A stretch of DNA of 64,000 bases from CF-46 sp963760735. Lineage in GTDB: Bacteria > Chloroflexota > Limnocylindria > Limnocylindrales > CSP1-4. The stretch lies in assembly GCA_963760735.1 (NCBI GenBank), contig CAVXEB010000004.1, forward strand, positions 1,054,001 through 1,118,000. The letters are read 5' to 3'. Of the stretch, positions 11,201 through 18,517 are shown piece by piece. The notes under the pieces were generated by a model. That model searched no databases and was not told where the DNA came from. It saw nothing but the letters and a program-made list of their open reading frames with translations. The position numbers and the translations under genes are program-made. The number at the start of each line of letters is the position of its first letter. The first letter of the stretch is position 1.

Positions 11201-11531
11201 GGACCCAGCGGCGGCGGTTGTCGTCGGTGATGCCGGCATCGTCGGCGAAGCGGAGCACGCCGCTGCCGGTATCGAGGAGGTAGGCCAGCGCCCCGTCCGA
11301 GTGGAGAAGCCTGGCGGCCTCCTCGAGGGCATGGTGGAGGATCGCGCGGTTCTCGGGCGTGACGAGGTCCGGCGCCTCGGGCGCGACCTCGCGGGGGTCG
11401 GGCTTCGGAGCGACGTCGGCCTTCGGGCCGGGCTTCCGGGACGCGCGCTTGGGGGCCGTGACGGCGCCGGCCGGATCGGCCGGGGCCGCGGCCCGGCGCT
11501 TCGGAGCGCCCCGCGGGCGGGTGGTGGCCAC
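5202..11531 (-). CDS. Giant sensor histidine kinase with eight GAF and three PAS domains (HisKA_3 type)
   Basis: 2109 residues from a GTG start. A Lys/Pro/Ala-rich N-terminus is followed by eight GAF domains at a ~183-residue period (about 40-1490). Each is joined by the same helical linker containing ADAERALREIAARI. Three PAS domains follow, starting near 1504, 1630 and 1759 (NSPD/NAPD openings). The phospho-acceptor box ARELHDSVTQAL has its His near 1893. The ATPase part has EGLHNVVKHA, DDGKGF and GLAGMRARAE. No membrane segment or signal peptide is seen, so it senses cytoplasmic signals. This is the NarX/LiaS class that pairs with LuxR regulators, as encoded just downstream. The GAF block looks like serial internal duplication. 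Confidence 0.93.
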   Translation of the reverse strand: MATTRPRGAPKRRAAAPADPAGAVTAPKRASRKPGPKADVAPKPDPREVAPEAPDLVTPENRAILHHALEEAARLLHSDGALAYLLDTGSGVLRFADDAGITDDNRRRWVRSLKVAPGQGMFGRAIVERQIVQSDDYPSDASFVHFEGADRLVNNLGVHSFLVAPMIVGDRVFGAMGTYATRIGAFGEHDIALVKALADHAALAIANAELIDQLAGSRAEVERRADAERALREIAARITALRDPAEVLQLAVDEAASLLEADGARIDLLSDRDGALYWAYDATTGHRPGLGPIDGTGEAKAGEGISGRAVRELRPVFTGDYLADDRFEHAAAPDDHVKRYAIRSVIAVPLVGDRGPLGTLTVYNGEVDAFGEADAGLLEALAGQAAIAMTNARLIEALAASQAVERQRADEERALREIAARITAIRDPSDLLQDVVDEAARLLHVERVRIDLIGRGAGRVGYTFLGAGRHIGGAAVDEAGEPYHYGASGRAIDERRTIVVDDYFTDGSFQHDPELDQAVAGDGINALVITPLIAEDTLLGVLQVGSGEIGAFGPEQVALAEALAHQAAIAIKNSRLIMALERSSEENRRRARAEQALREIATTITAIRDPSELLQQVTDAARRLLSGERSQLDIVDPSTGLIRWTTASGDGEFGGDLPGTHEGVAAEVGINAAAIAERGVVVTGDYLADPRILHVPESDAFVKKVGIRSVVATPLMSESTLLGILKVATIRVDAFDDEDAALMAAFADQVVVAIQNARLIDELGRSKVEISRRADAERAVREIAANISALRDTDAILQQTVDEARRLLDSTSARIDMLDEDGVTLRWAYASGEDAVRTREEGFDGEFKLGEGIAGRIVATGEAFRTGDYLADRRFEHTTRSDALVRATGFRSVLAAPLRGESGSLGALSVSSTQRDRYDDTQADLLQALADQAAIAIQNARLIEELDQSSTELARRADAEQSLREIAAQITAIRDPGSLLQQVVDAAKRLVDADGSVLDLIDPGGEVLRWTYDSGIGGLFTPEEIAALTIPVGVGATGVAVAENRLITGNDHLGRHFPPSEVNDRFFGVTGFRSMIIAPISGETGPLGALEVYSRESGAFDADDAGVLRSLAAQAAIAITNTRLIEELNDSRRDIGRRAEAERSLREIAARITAIRGTHELLQHVADEAARLLGSEGAIIDLLDPITGTISMGYVGGLDADRSRRWETSRVGEDIVRRTIAGRAPLHTIDYLDDPRFTLDAHGTAVANEIGLRSIAIAPLVSERGALGTLAVFSSTPGTFGENEASLLGALADQAAIAMLNARLIDELERSQRELAARAETERSLRDIASRITSLGDPGELLARVVEESRRLLGSDGAHLTRMSDDGTYLVPVIVAGGMDADTEGWLKNMRFPLGGGINGLAAEEVQPVWTYDYANDPRIPHELDDDLAAERLGLRALAAAPLRAPAGEVIGTLAVSYARPREILPDELDLLQGLADQAAIALTNANLYELLGESEGRYRNLVQNSPDLVWSIGADARFTFVSDSTSRRLTGWRADELLGKHFGALVHESSRQVAEIDWTQELGEDDGTGGRELRGRVNLLHKDGDPIPAEFIAFATRDENGHFAGANGSVRDMSEQTRLERELRESEERFRFLVENSPDIIFAIDPSGRFTYISDTVRRSIGYEPEQLVGTRFVDIIHYGPDEIPGERFAMLAEDPDLELTNKITLKTADGRHLPFEVSSVGVRRDGAFVGIQGAARDVTERERLERELRESEERYRFLVENAPDVVFSTDGEGNFTYLSETIEVLTGHTPSELVGGHFSRIVQPASLAVAVDRWTQLVAEPTVRQVAKLDLIRRDGSPVPVEVSTIGTTVDGEFTGIHGSARDIAERERLERDLRRQAGELASSQERAHLARELHDSVTQALFSMTLITRSTELLVDRDPSAAKERLGSLRDLQREALAEMRALIFELRPGNLENDGLLQALRTHAAALQGRIGLPIVVTSDLTDRLPLALEEVLYRISQEGLHNVVKHAGARQVELTVQRKGGSVVLRIRDDGKGFDAAAVPDGHLGLAGMRARAEKIGAAFDVDSRPGEGTTIEVSVPPDAIARLAVESAPSGVEAVASIRASAE

Positions 11532-11784
11532 GACCTGAGGATATCCGACCCCCTTCGCGCCCTGCGATCGACCCCGAGCGGGCCCGCCTACGTCATTCGT
11601 CGCGAACGGACGTGGTCAAGCGGCCGGCCGGCGGTGCGTCCATCGACGGTCGGCGAGCGCGATCGACGTCACGCGCCGTTGTCGACCGCAGCCGACGGAC
11701 TGCGCCCGGCCGGGACGCGACGATGCGGTCCAACGCCGATGAACCGGCGAGACACACCCTCAACCACAGAGGTACCGCGACGCC

Positions 11785-12210
11785 ATGAACCCTCGCAGCA
11801 GCCTGCGCCCGCTCGACGTGGTCATCCGGATCGCGATCGTCGGCCTCGTCCTCGGGACCGCCTACATCCATTCGACCCTCGGCGGCCTGCTCTTCACCCT
11901 CAACGCCCTCGGCTACCTGGTGGCCGCGGTCGCGATCATCATCCCGCTCGGGCTGGCGATCCGCTTCCGCTGGTTCATCCGCGTCGGCCTGATGGGCTAC
12001 GCGGCCACCGCGATCGTCGCCTGGGCGGTCCAGGGCCCGTACTACTCCACCGCGTACATCGCGAAGGTCATCGAGGTCGCGCTGATCACCCTGCTGGTGA
12101 TCGACTTCGCCCGGATGGACGGCAACCCGATCAAGGTCGTCAAGAGCGAGCTCGCGCTCCTCTCGTCGAAGCTCGGCCGGCGCCCCGCCACCGGCCAGGC
12201 CGGCGCCTGA
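11785..12210 (+). CDS. Small integral membrane protein, four predicted helices
   Basis: 141 residues, with about four hydrophobic helices: IRIAIVGLVLGTAYI, a second ending in AIIIPLGL, a third around YAATAIVAWAV, and VIEVALITLLVI. The C-terminal tail is short and basic. I do not recognise the family. A cupredoxin lipoprotein gene follows 74 nt later on the same strand, so the two may form a unit, for instance around copper or electron transfer at the membrane. That link rests on adjacency only. Confidence 0.75.
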   Translation: MNPRSSLRPLDVVIRIAIVGLVLGTAYIHSTLGGLLFTLNALGYLVAAVAIIIPLGLAIRFRWFIRVGLMGYAATAIVAWAVQGPYYSTAYIAKVIEVALITLLVIDFARMDGNPIKVVKSELALLSSKLGRRPATGQAGA

Positions 12211-12284
12211 ACCTCTCGTCCACGGGACCCGATCCCCGGATCGGGTCCCATCCCACCGCCCGTCGCATCACGGAGCTGCCAGTC

Positions 12285-12668
12285 ATGAAGCGCCTCGTTC
12301 TGACCCTCGGTCTCGTCGCCGCCGCCGCGATCTTCGCGGCCTGCTCCAGCACCTCGGCCGCCGCCCCGGTTCCGTCCGGCCCGGTCGACCCGAACGGCCC
12401 CACGATCGTCGCCAAAGACATGAAGTTCCAGCCCGCGACCGTCGAGGTCAAGGCCGGCTCGAACGTCACGTTCCACTTCGACAACCAGGACGCCGCGCCG
12501 CACAACGTCGCGATCTTCACCGACAGCAACGCGTCAACGCCGGTCTCCGTCGGCCAGATCGTGAGCTCCGGCAAGGCGGACCAGGTCGTGCCGGCCCTCC
12601 AGCCCGGGACCTATTTCTTCCGGTGTGATGTCCACCACGACATGACGGGGACGATCACCGCCAAGTAG
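12285..12668 (+). CDS. Cupredoxin-like copper-binding lipoprotein
   Basis: 127 residues. A signal peptide ends in a lipobox (IFAAC), so the mature protein is lipid-anchored outside the membrane. A plastocyanin/azurin-type beta sandwich follows. The predicted type-1 copper ligands are His in APHNVAIF near residue 72 and the Cys, His and Met of FFRCDVHHDM near the C-terminus. It probably carries electrons, or binds copper as in soluble relatives of cytochrome c oxidase subunit II. The stop is followed by a strong hairpin. Confidence 0.9.
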   Translation: MKRLVLTLGLVAAAAIFAACSSTSAAAPVPSGPVDPNGPTIVAKDMKFQPATVEVKAGSNVTFHFDNQDAAPHNVAIFTDSNASTPVSVGQIVSSGKADQVVPALQPGTYFFRCDVHHDMTGTITAK

Positions 12669-12691
12669 GGCGCACTGGCGGCTCCACCCCG

Positions 12692-12725
12692 CGACGACCC
12701 CGGGCCAGGCGGCCCGGGGTCGTCG
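12692..12725 (+). terminator. Rho-independent-type hairpin after cupredoxin gene
   Basis: A perfect 15-bp GC-rich stem (CGACGACCCCGGGCC and its complement) surrounds a 4-nt loop, 23 nt after the cupredoxin stop. No clear T-run follows. It separates this unit from the ABC exporter. Confidence 0.75.
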
Positions 12726-12796
12726 GATTCCGGGCCGCCGGGTAAGGTTGTCCCGATGCCCGATCCCGCCCCCGGATCCGGCGCGGCCTGACCGCC

Positions 12797-13687
12797 GTGC
12801 TCGAGATCGTCGATCTCTCCAAGACCTACGGCTCCGTCGTGGCGCTCGACGGGGCGAGCTTCGCCGTCCGGCCCGGGCGGCTCGTCGGATTCCTCGGTCC
12901 GAATGGCGCCGGCAAGACGACGACGATGCGCTGCGTCTTCGGGCTGGCGCGGCCGGATCGCGGCACGATCACGTGGGCCGGAAAGCCGATCGAGCGATCC
13001 GATCGCCTGCGGTTCGGCTACATGCCCGAGCAGCGCGGGCTCTATCCGCGGATGAAGGTCGACGAGCAGCTCGAGTACTTCGCCGAGCTCCACGGTCTGT
13101 CGGCGGCCGATGCGAGCGCCGCCGCAGCGCGCTGGCTCGACGGCCTCGGCTTGAGGGATCGGGCGGGCTCGAAGCTCGAGACGCTGTCCCACGGAAACCA
13201 GCAGCGGGTCCAGCTCGGTGCGGCGCTCGTCCACGACCCCGAGCTGCTCGTCCTCGACGAGCCGTTCAGCGGCCTCGACCCGCTCGGCATCGAGACGATG
13301 TCGGACATCCTCCGCCAGCGTGCGGCGGCCGGCGTCGCCGTCGTCTTCTCGAGCCATCAGCTCGACCTCGTCGAGGACCTGTGCGAGGACGTCGTGATCA
13401 TCAACCGGGGCCGGATCGCCGCCGCGGGCGGGATCGACGAGCTGCGCGCGGCATCGACGCGGCGGCATCTCGAGGTCGAGGTCGAGGGCAACGCCAACCG
13501 CTGGCTCGAGCAGTGCCCCGGCCTGACCGTCGAGGAGGCCCAGGGCGACCTGGTCCGGCTCGTCGTGCCGGCGAACGTCGACCTGGGCGGGCTGCTTGCG
13601 ACCGCGTCGGCGGCCGGGCCGGTCCGCCGCTTCTCCTTTCAGCCGCCGACGCTGTCGGAGCTGTTCCTGGAGCTCGTCCGGACATGA
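12797..13687 (+). CDS. ABC exporter ATP-binding protein (NatA/CcmA type)
   Basis: 296 residues, GTG start. Walker A is GPNGAGKTT, the signature is LSHGNQQR (a G-N variant of LSGGQ), and Walker B runs into LLVLDEPFSGLDP. The switch His is in VVFSSHQLD. A ~80-residue C-terminal domain (DUF4162-like) follows the ATPase. It powers the ABC-2 permease encoded next with a 4-nt ATGA overlap. The family includes Na+ and drug exporters; the cargo is not evident. Confidence 0.93.
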   Translation: MLEIVDLSKTYGSVVALDGASFAVRPGRLVGFLGPNGAGKTTTMRCVFGLARPDRGTITWAGKPIERSDRLRFGYMPEQRGLYPRMKVDEQLEYFAELHGLSAADASAAAARWLDGLGLRDRAGSKLETLSHGNQQRVQLGAALVHDPELLVLDEPFSGLDPLGIETMSDILRQRAAAGVAVVFSSHQLDLVEDLCEDVVIINRGRIAAAGGIDELRAASTRRHLEVEVEGNANRWLEQCPGLTVEEAQGDLVRLVVPANVDLGGLLATASAAGPVRRFSFQPPTLSELFLELVRT

Positions 13688-14817
13688 GCCGCCGACGGAT
13701 GATCTGGCTCGTCGCACGCCGCGAGCTGCTCGAGCGCGGCCGGAGTCGCGGCTTCCTCTTCTCCGTGCTCCTGTCCGTCGGGCTCATCGCCGCCGGCCTC
13801 TTCCTGCCGTCGCTGATCGGCAGCCCCGGAGCCCAGCATCTCGGGATCGTCGGGTCGCCGCCGGCCGGGCTGACCACCGCGCTGGAGCAGACGGCGAAGT
13901 CGGCCGGCCTCGAGGTCACGATCGCCACCGTCCCGGACCTCGGGACCGGCGAGGCGAAGCTCAAGGACGGGGCGCTCGATGCCGTCCTCGTCGTGCCCGG
14001 CGGGGACGCGACCCCGACCTACGTCGTGAAGAGCCGGGGCAACCCGCTCCTCCAGCAGATCGTGGTGGCGAGCTTCACGACGCCGCCGCAGATCTCGCTC
14101 CGCGAGCTCGAGCCCAGCGACCCCAACCGCGACACGTCGTTCGCATTCGCGAACATCGGCGTGATCCTTCTCTTCATCTCGATGTTCACGTTCGGCACGT
14201 GGGTCCTGACCGGCGTCGTCGAGGAGAAGCAGAGCCGGGTCGTCGAGGTGGTCCTCTCGACGGTCGAGCCGCGTGACCTGCTGATCGGCAAGGTCATCGG
14301 CATCGGCCTGCTCGGCGTCGCCCAGCTCGTCGTGATGGTGGCGGTCGGGCTGGGCCTCGGCATCGCCCTGCACCGCTTCGACCTGCCGTCCACGACGCCG
14401 TCGGCGCTCGCGATGCTCCTGCTGTGGTTCGTGCTCGGCTACGCGTTCTACTCGACGGCGCTCGCCGTCCTCGGCGCCCTCGCGTCACGGATGGAGGAGG
14501 CATCGAACGCCTCGAGCCCGGTCATGTTCATGGCCATGGCGGCCTACTTCTTCGCGCTCCTCGTCGCCCTCAACGACCCGAGCGGCGTCGCGGCACGGAT
14601 CGCCTCGTTCATCCCGCCGGTCGCCCCGATGGTCGTCCCGCTCCGCGCGGCACTGGGGGCGATCGAGCCGTGGGAGATCGTCGGCTCGGCGATCGTCATG
14701 GCGATCGCGATCTGGGCGCTGTTCGTCGTCGGCGGCCGCGTCTACTCCGGGGCCGTCCTCCAGACCGGCGCGCGGATGCGGTTGCGGGACGCGTGGCGCG
14801 CGTCCGGCCGCGGCTGA
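13684..14817 (+). CDS. ABC-2 type transport permease (NatB-like)
   Basis: 377 residues. A first transmembrane helix near residues 21-40 is followed by a ~130-residue extracytoplasmic domain. Five or six helices follow from about residue 155 (for example VILLFISMFTFGTWV, LLGVAQLVVMVAVGL, VIMAIAIWALFVV). The region VVEEKQSRVVEVVLS is typical of the NatB family. It pairs with the ATPase upstream, whose stop overlaps this start. The substrate is unknown. Confidence 0.92.
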   Translation: MSRRRMIWLVARRELLERGRSRGFLFSVLLSVGLIAAGLFLPSLIGSPGAQHLGIVGSPPAGLTTALEQTAKSAGLEVTIATVPDLGTGEAKLKDGALDAVLVVPGGDATPTYVVKSRGNPLLQQIVVASFTTPPQISLRELEPSDPNRDTSFAFANIGVILLFISMFTFGTWVLTGVVEEKQSRVVEVVLSTVEPRDLLIGKVIGIGLLGVAQLVVMVAVGLGLGIALHRFDLPSTTPSALAMLLLWFVLGYAFYSTALAVLGALASRMEEASNASSPVMFMAMAAYFFALLVALNDPSGVAARIASFIPPVAPMVVPLRAALGAIEPWEIVGSAIVMAIAIWALFVVGGRVYSGAVLQTGARMRLRDAWRASGRG

Positions 14818-14994
14818 ACGGGACCATTCGGGCGCCCGCGAGTGCGCTCCCGCACGGCCATGCCCGATCGGCATCGGATCGGATCCGCCCGACCGTGATC
14901 CACGACGCCCAGGGCTGCGGCACGCGGGATTGGCCGGACCTCTCAGGCCGCGCTGGCATCGCGACCGTCGTGGCACCCGCGGACGACAGCCCAC

Positions 14995-15032
14995 TTGACA
15001 GACGTGTGTGATTCCGTATTGTATTAATACAA
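14995..15032 (+). promoter_or_regulatory. Sigma-70-like promoter with a 14-bp perfect palindromic operator
   Basis: A consensus -35 hexamer TTGACA lies at 14995-15000, with TATTGT as a possible -10 at 15017-15022 (16-nt spacer). The perfect palindrome TTGTATTAATACAA spans 15019-15032 and covers the -10. It is conspicuously AT-rich in this genome. The operon downstream ends with an XRE repressor, so autoregulation is the obvious reading. Confidence 0.7.
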
Positions 15033-15076
15033 CATCTCGTTGCGATCACCACACCGACGTCTCGAGGACGAAAACG

Positions 15077-15604
15077 ATGCAGAACCCCGTGACCCTGCTC
15101 TGGCGGTCCATGCCCGACGCGACCCGACGAACTCGACGCATCTGGGTGATCCTGGCCTTTGCGGGCTTCCCGCTCCTGAACCTCGGCTACGCGACGCTCG
15201 TCGCGACCGGCCGGCTGTCATCGACCCTGTGGGCGCCGATCGCGATCGCGCTGTTCGCCGCCACGCTGGCGGGCGTCGTCGCGATCTACGGCTATGCCCG
15301 CGATCGGGCATCGATGACCGCGGACCTCGACGAGCGCCAGCAGCGGGTCCGCGACCAGGCGTGGATCGCCGCGTACGGCGTTCTGTCGACCGTCGTGGTC
15401 GCCGTCGTCCTCCTCCTCGCGATCGTCGCCTCGACGAGCGGTCCGGTCTCGATCGGAATGGACGTCCTGACTCCGGTCGGGATCGCCCTGGGGCTGTACC
15501 TGCCGATCCTGCCGTCGGCCACCCTCGCCTGGAGCGAGCCCGGCGAGCCCGGCCCGGAGGCGGACGATCCACGACCGGCGGCCGCGAGCCCGGGCCGGCG
15601 ATGA
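15077..15604 (+). CDS. Membrane protein of the XRE-regulated operon, four helices
   Basis: 175 residues from the ATG at 15077, preceded by GAGGA. About four hydrophobic helices are visible: WVILAFAGFPLLNL, a second around IALFAATLAGVVAI, VVVAVVLLLAIVA, and IALGLYLPILPSA. A charged loop (TADLDERQQRVRDQA) separates helices two and three. This gene order, a small membrane protein translationally coupled to a short XRE repressor, is widespread (DUF2178-like proteins). The function is unknown. Confidence 0.85.
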   Translation: MQNPVTLLWRSMPDATRRTRRIWVILAFAGFPLLNLGYATLVATGRLSSTLWAPIAIALFAATLAGVVAIYGYARDRASMTADLDERQQRVRDQAWIAAYGVLSTVVVAVVLLLAIVASTSGPVSIGMDVLTPVGIALGLYLPILPSATLAWSEPGEPGPEADDPRPAAASPGRR

Positions 15605-15882
15605 CGCGCCGACCGGCGACGCCGATCCACAACCGGATCTCGGTGCTCCGGGCAGAGCGGGGCCTCTCCCGGCAGGAGGTCGCCGACGCGCTCGGGATCA
15701 ACTACCAGACGGTCGGCTATATCGAGCGGGGCGAGTACAACCCGAGCCTCGACCTCGCGTTCGCGATCGCGGGCCTGTTCGAGCTGCCGCTCGAGGCCGT
15801 CTTCTCTCCGACGCCCTTCGAGCCGATGTCCGCGCGGCTCTACGGGCGAGCCGGCATCGACGGCGAGGACGGCCGAGCCTAG
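15601..15882 (+). CDS. Small XRE-family transcriptional regulator
   Basis: 93 residues, nearly all helix-turn-helix. NRISVLRAERGLSRQEVADA leads into recognition-helix residues NYQTVGYIERGEYNPSLD, as in the YozG/YgzD-like repressors. It overlaps the membrane-protein stop by ATGA. It probably represses its own operon through the palindrome at 15019-15032. Its stop overlaps that of the convergent PLP-enzyme gene. Confidence 0.9.
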   Translation: MTRRPATPIHNRISVLRAERGLSRQEVADALGINYQTVGYIERGEYNPSLDLAFAIAGLFELPLEAVFSPTPFEPMSARLYGRAGIDGEDGRA

Positions 15883-16871
15883 GCCTCGACCCGCTCGAAG
15901 AGCCCTGGCCCGCCGCCGGCGTGCCAGAACACGACCGGGCCACCGAGGCGGCCGTCGCGGACCCGCGCGACGAGGCCCGCCAGGGCTTTCGCGGTGTAGA
16001 TCGGGTCGACGAGGATGCCCTCGGTCCGCGCCAGGAGACGGGTCGCCTCGTCGGCCGCCGCCGTGGGGCGGCCGTATCCGTCGCCCAGCTGGTCGTCCTC
16101 GAGGACGACCCGGTCGCCGTCGACCGTGACCCCGGCGAGCGGCGCGAGGCCGTCCAGCAGGCCGAGGATCGTCGGGCGAAGCTCGGTCGACGGGGCAGCA
16201 ACGGCGATCCCGACGACGTGGCGACGCGGCGGCGCGGCGAGCGTGAGACCCACCAGCACCCCGGCCTGGGTCCCGCCGGTGGCCGAGGGCAGGACGACCG
16301 ATGCCTCGCCGATCGAGGCCGCAGCCAGCTGGTCGGCGAGCTCGAGGCCCGCGAGCACCTGGCCGGCCGCGCCGACCGGCCCCGTCCCGCCGACACCGAC
16401 GACGAACGGCCGCCCGCCGCTCGCCCGGACATCCGCGGCGACGCGCTCGACGGTCGCCTCACGCTCGGCCCGGTCGTCGGTCCGGGTCACATGAATCGTG
16501 GCGCCGAGCAGCTCGTCGAGCCGCTGGTTCGGTCCCTCCTCGCCGGCGGCCGGTGGCGGACCCGTGAGGACGAGGTGGACCGCGAGCCCGGCCCGGGCGC
16601 CGGCGGCGGCGGTGAGCCGGCAGTGGTTCGACCAGCGCCGGCCGGACGTGATCAGCGTGTCGGCGCCGTCCGCCATCGCGGCGCCGACGAGGAACTCGAG
16701 GTTCCGGAGCTTGTTGCCACCGAAGGCCAGCGGCAGGAGATCCTCGCGCTTGATCCAGACGTCGGCGCCGGCGCCCAGGGCGGCGGACAGCCGGTCCAGC
16801 CGCGTCAGGGGCGACGGGCCGTCGAGCAGGGCGAACCGCGCCAGCGCGGCGATCGCGGGCGGAGTGACCAT
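15879..16871 (-). CDS. D-cysteine desulfhydrase / ACC-deaminase family PLP enzyme
   Basis: 330 residues, fold-type II PLP enzyme. The motif GGNKLRNLEFL near residue 50 holds the Schiff-base Lys. SNHCRLTAAA and the Gly-rich SATGGTQAG bind substrate and phosphate. It is close to D-cysteine desulfhydrases and ACC deaminases; sequence alone does not settle which. D-cysteine desulfhydrase would release pyruvate, ammonia and sulfide from D-cysteine. It is transcribed away from the amidohydrolase region. Confidence 0.85.
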   Translation of the reverse strand: MVTPPAIAALARFALLDGPSPLTRLDRLSAALGAGADVWIKREDLLPLAFGGNKLRNLEFLVGAAMADGADTLITSGRRWSNHCRLTAAAGARAGLAVHLVLTGPPPAAGEEGPNQRLDELLGATIHVTRTDDRAEREATVERVAADVRASGGRPFVVGVGGTGPVGAAGQVLAGLELADQLAAASIGEASVVLPSATGGTQAGVLVGLTLAAPPRRHVVGIAVAAPSTELRPTILGLLDGLAPLAGVTVDGDRVVLEDDQLGDGYGRPTAAADEATRLLARTEGILVDPIYTAKALAGLVARVRDGRLGGPVVFWHAGGGPGLFERVEA

Positions 16872-16906
16872 CGGCCGATCGTAGCCGGTGCTAGGCTCGC
16901 CGAACC

Positions 16907-18122
16907 GTGACCGATCCCGTCTCCCGCGTCCTGTATCGCGACGCCGCGCTCGCCGACGGCCGGAGCGACCGGCTCCAGCTCGGCATGAGCGTCCTCGTCG
17001 AGGGTGGCCGGATCACCTGGATCCGGCCGACCGATGCGGAGGAGGATCCCGACGACCGCGTCGATGTCGTCGACGCCGGCGGCACGACGATCGTCCCGGG
17101 CATGGTCGACGGTCATAGCCACCTGACGCTTCCCGGCGGCTCGCACTGGATCGCCCGGGGCGAGGACCCGCCGGCATCGCTCGTCGCGACCGCTGCCCAC
17201 AATGCGTCGCTTGATGACGGCGGCGGGGGTCCGCTGGGCGCGGGACGTCGGCTCCGGGCCGGGCGTGGACCCGATCGACGGGCGACAGCGGGCGCTCGCA
17301 CTCGGCGTGCGCGATCGGGCCCGCGGCCGGGTGGGCTGGCCGCACATCCGTGCGGCGGGCACGTGGATCGGCGGGCCGGGGTTCGGACCGCTCGGCGTCG
17401 AGGCGGCGAACGGGGACGAGCTGGTCGCCGCCGGGCTCCGCCAGCTCGATGACGGCGCGGACTTCATCAAGCTCTATCTCGACGGGACCGACCCGGCGAT
17501 CTGTCCGTGGTCGGTCGACGAGATCGCGCGGGTCGTGGAGGCGGTCCACGCTCGCGGTGCGCGGGTGACGGCCCACAGCGGCCGGATCGACGGGGCGCGG
17601 AAGGGCGTCGCGGGCGGCGTCGACGCCATCGAGCACGGGTTCGAGCTTGACGGTGACATCGCGGCGGAGATGGCCCGTCGCGGGACGTTCCTCGTCTCGA
17701 CGCTGGCCGTGTTCCGGTCCTGGGCGACATTCGGATCGACGACGCGGATCGAGCGGTTCATCGCCTCCGACGGCCGGGCGGCGATGGCCGCGAGACGGGA
17801 GGCGGCGGAGGCGTCGGTGCTCGCGGCCCATCGGGCGGGCGTCCGGATCGCCAGCGGCACCGACTTCGGCGGAGGCTCGCTCCGGGCGAACCAGCTCGCG
17901 TGGGAGGTCGAGGCACTCGTCGGGGCCGGACTCGAGCCATGGGAGGCGCTCGGAGCCGCGACCTGGCGCGGCGGCGAATTGCTCGGCGAGCCCGAGGCCG
18001 GTTCGTTGCGGGAGGGCGGCCCGGCCGACTTCGTCCTCGTCCACGGCGACCCGCTGTCGGACCCCACCGCGTTGTGGCGGGTCTGGCGCGTGTCGTGGTC
18101 GCCGGATCCGGTCGCGGTCTGA
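16907..18122 (+). pseudogene. Amidohydrolase (imidazolonepropionase-like), broken by a frameshift near 17205
   Basis: Two reading frames join into one ~405-residue metal-dependent hydrolase. The first (from 16907) has the N-terminal beta domain and the HxH metal site VDGHSHLTLPGG. The second (to 18122) has FIKLYLDG, AHSGRIDG, IEHGFELD and SGTDFGG. At 17201-17212 the expected HNARRLMTAAG reads correctly only if a CG dinucleotide is restored in the GCG run. All other active-site residues are present, so a 2-nt deletion or assembly error is likely. If real, translation ends out of frame at 17452. A cupin and a phosphotransferase follow closely. Confidence 0.8.
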
Positions 18123-18133
18123 CGAGGCGACAC

Positions 18134-18517
18134 ATGGCCAGCCGCGTCCGGCCCGACGAGCGTTCGACCTCGAGCGGCCAGAACGCCGACATGGAGCGCT
18201 CGATCGCGATCAGCGCCGACACGGTCGGCTCGGTGGGGTTGTACTCGTCGGTCGTGACGACCGCGCCCGGCGCGCGGACGCGAATCCACCATCACGGCGA
18301 ATGCGAGACGTCGATCTGGATCGCCTCGGGGCGCGCGCGCTACACGTTCGGGCCGACCGGCGTCGAGGAGACGTTCGACGCCGCGCCCGGAGACTTCGTC
18401 TACATCCCGGCGGGCGAGATCCACGTCGAGGAGAACGCGTCGGCCAGCGAGCCGCTCGTCGTCGTGATCACCCGCAACTGCCCGGGCTCGGTCGTGCATT
18501 ACCTCGACGAGGGATGA
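18134..18517 (+). CDS. Single-domain cupin
   Basis: 127 residues. Metal-site motif 1 is visible as TRIHHHGECETSIWIASG and motif 2 as PGDFVYIPAGEIHVEEN, giving the usual His/His/Glu/His set. The ATG at 18134 has a GAGG site upstream. It follows the amidohydrolase by 11 nt and overlaps the phosphotransferase start (ATGA). Small cupins act as dioxygenases, isomerases or sensors; the activity here is unknown. Confidence 0.85.
   Translation: MASRVRPDERSTSSGQNADMERSIAISADTVGSVGLYSSVVTTAPGARTRIHHHGECETSIWIASGRARYTFGPTGVEETFDAAPGDFVYIPAGEIHVEENASASEPLVVVITRNCPGSVVHYLDEG

Noticed and set aside
7000..11300. Tandem DNA repeats in the kinase region as a non-coding array
   Set aside because: The periodicity (~550 bp) is that of the GAF-plus-linker coding units.
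5388..12668. A 2426-codon open frame antisense to the GAF kinase, running into the cupredoxin gene
   Set aside because: It is opposite the well-supported kinase in a high-GC genome where antisense frames stay open. Its composition is Asp/Arg/Gly-rich without any domain; only its last 127 codons (cupredoxin) are real.
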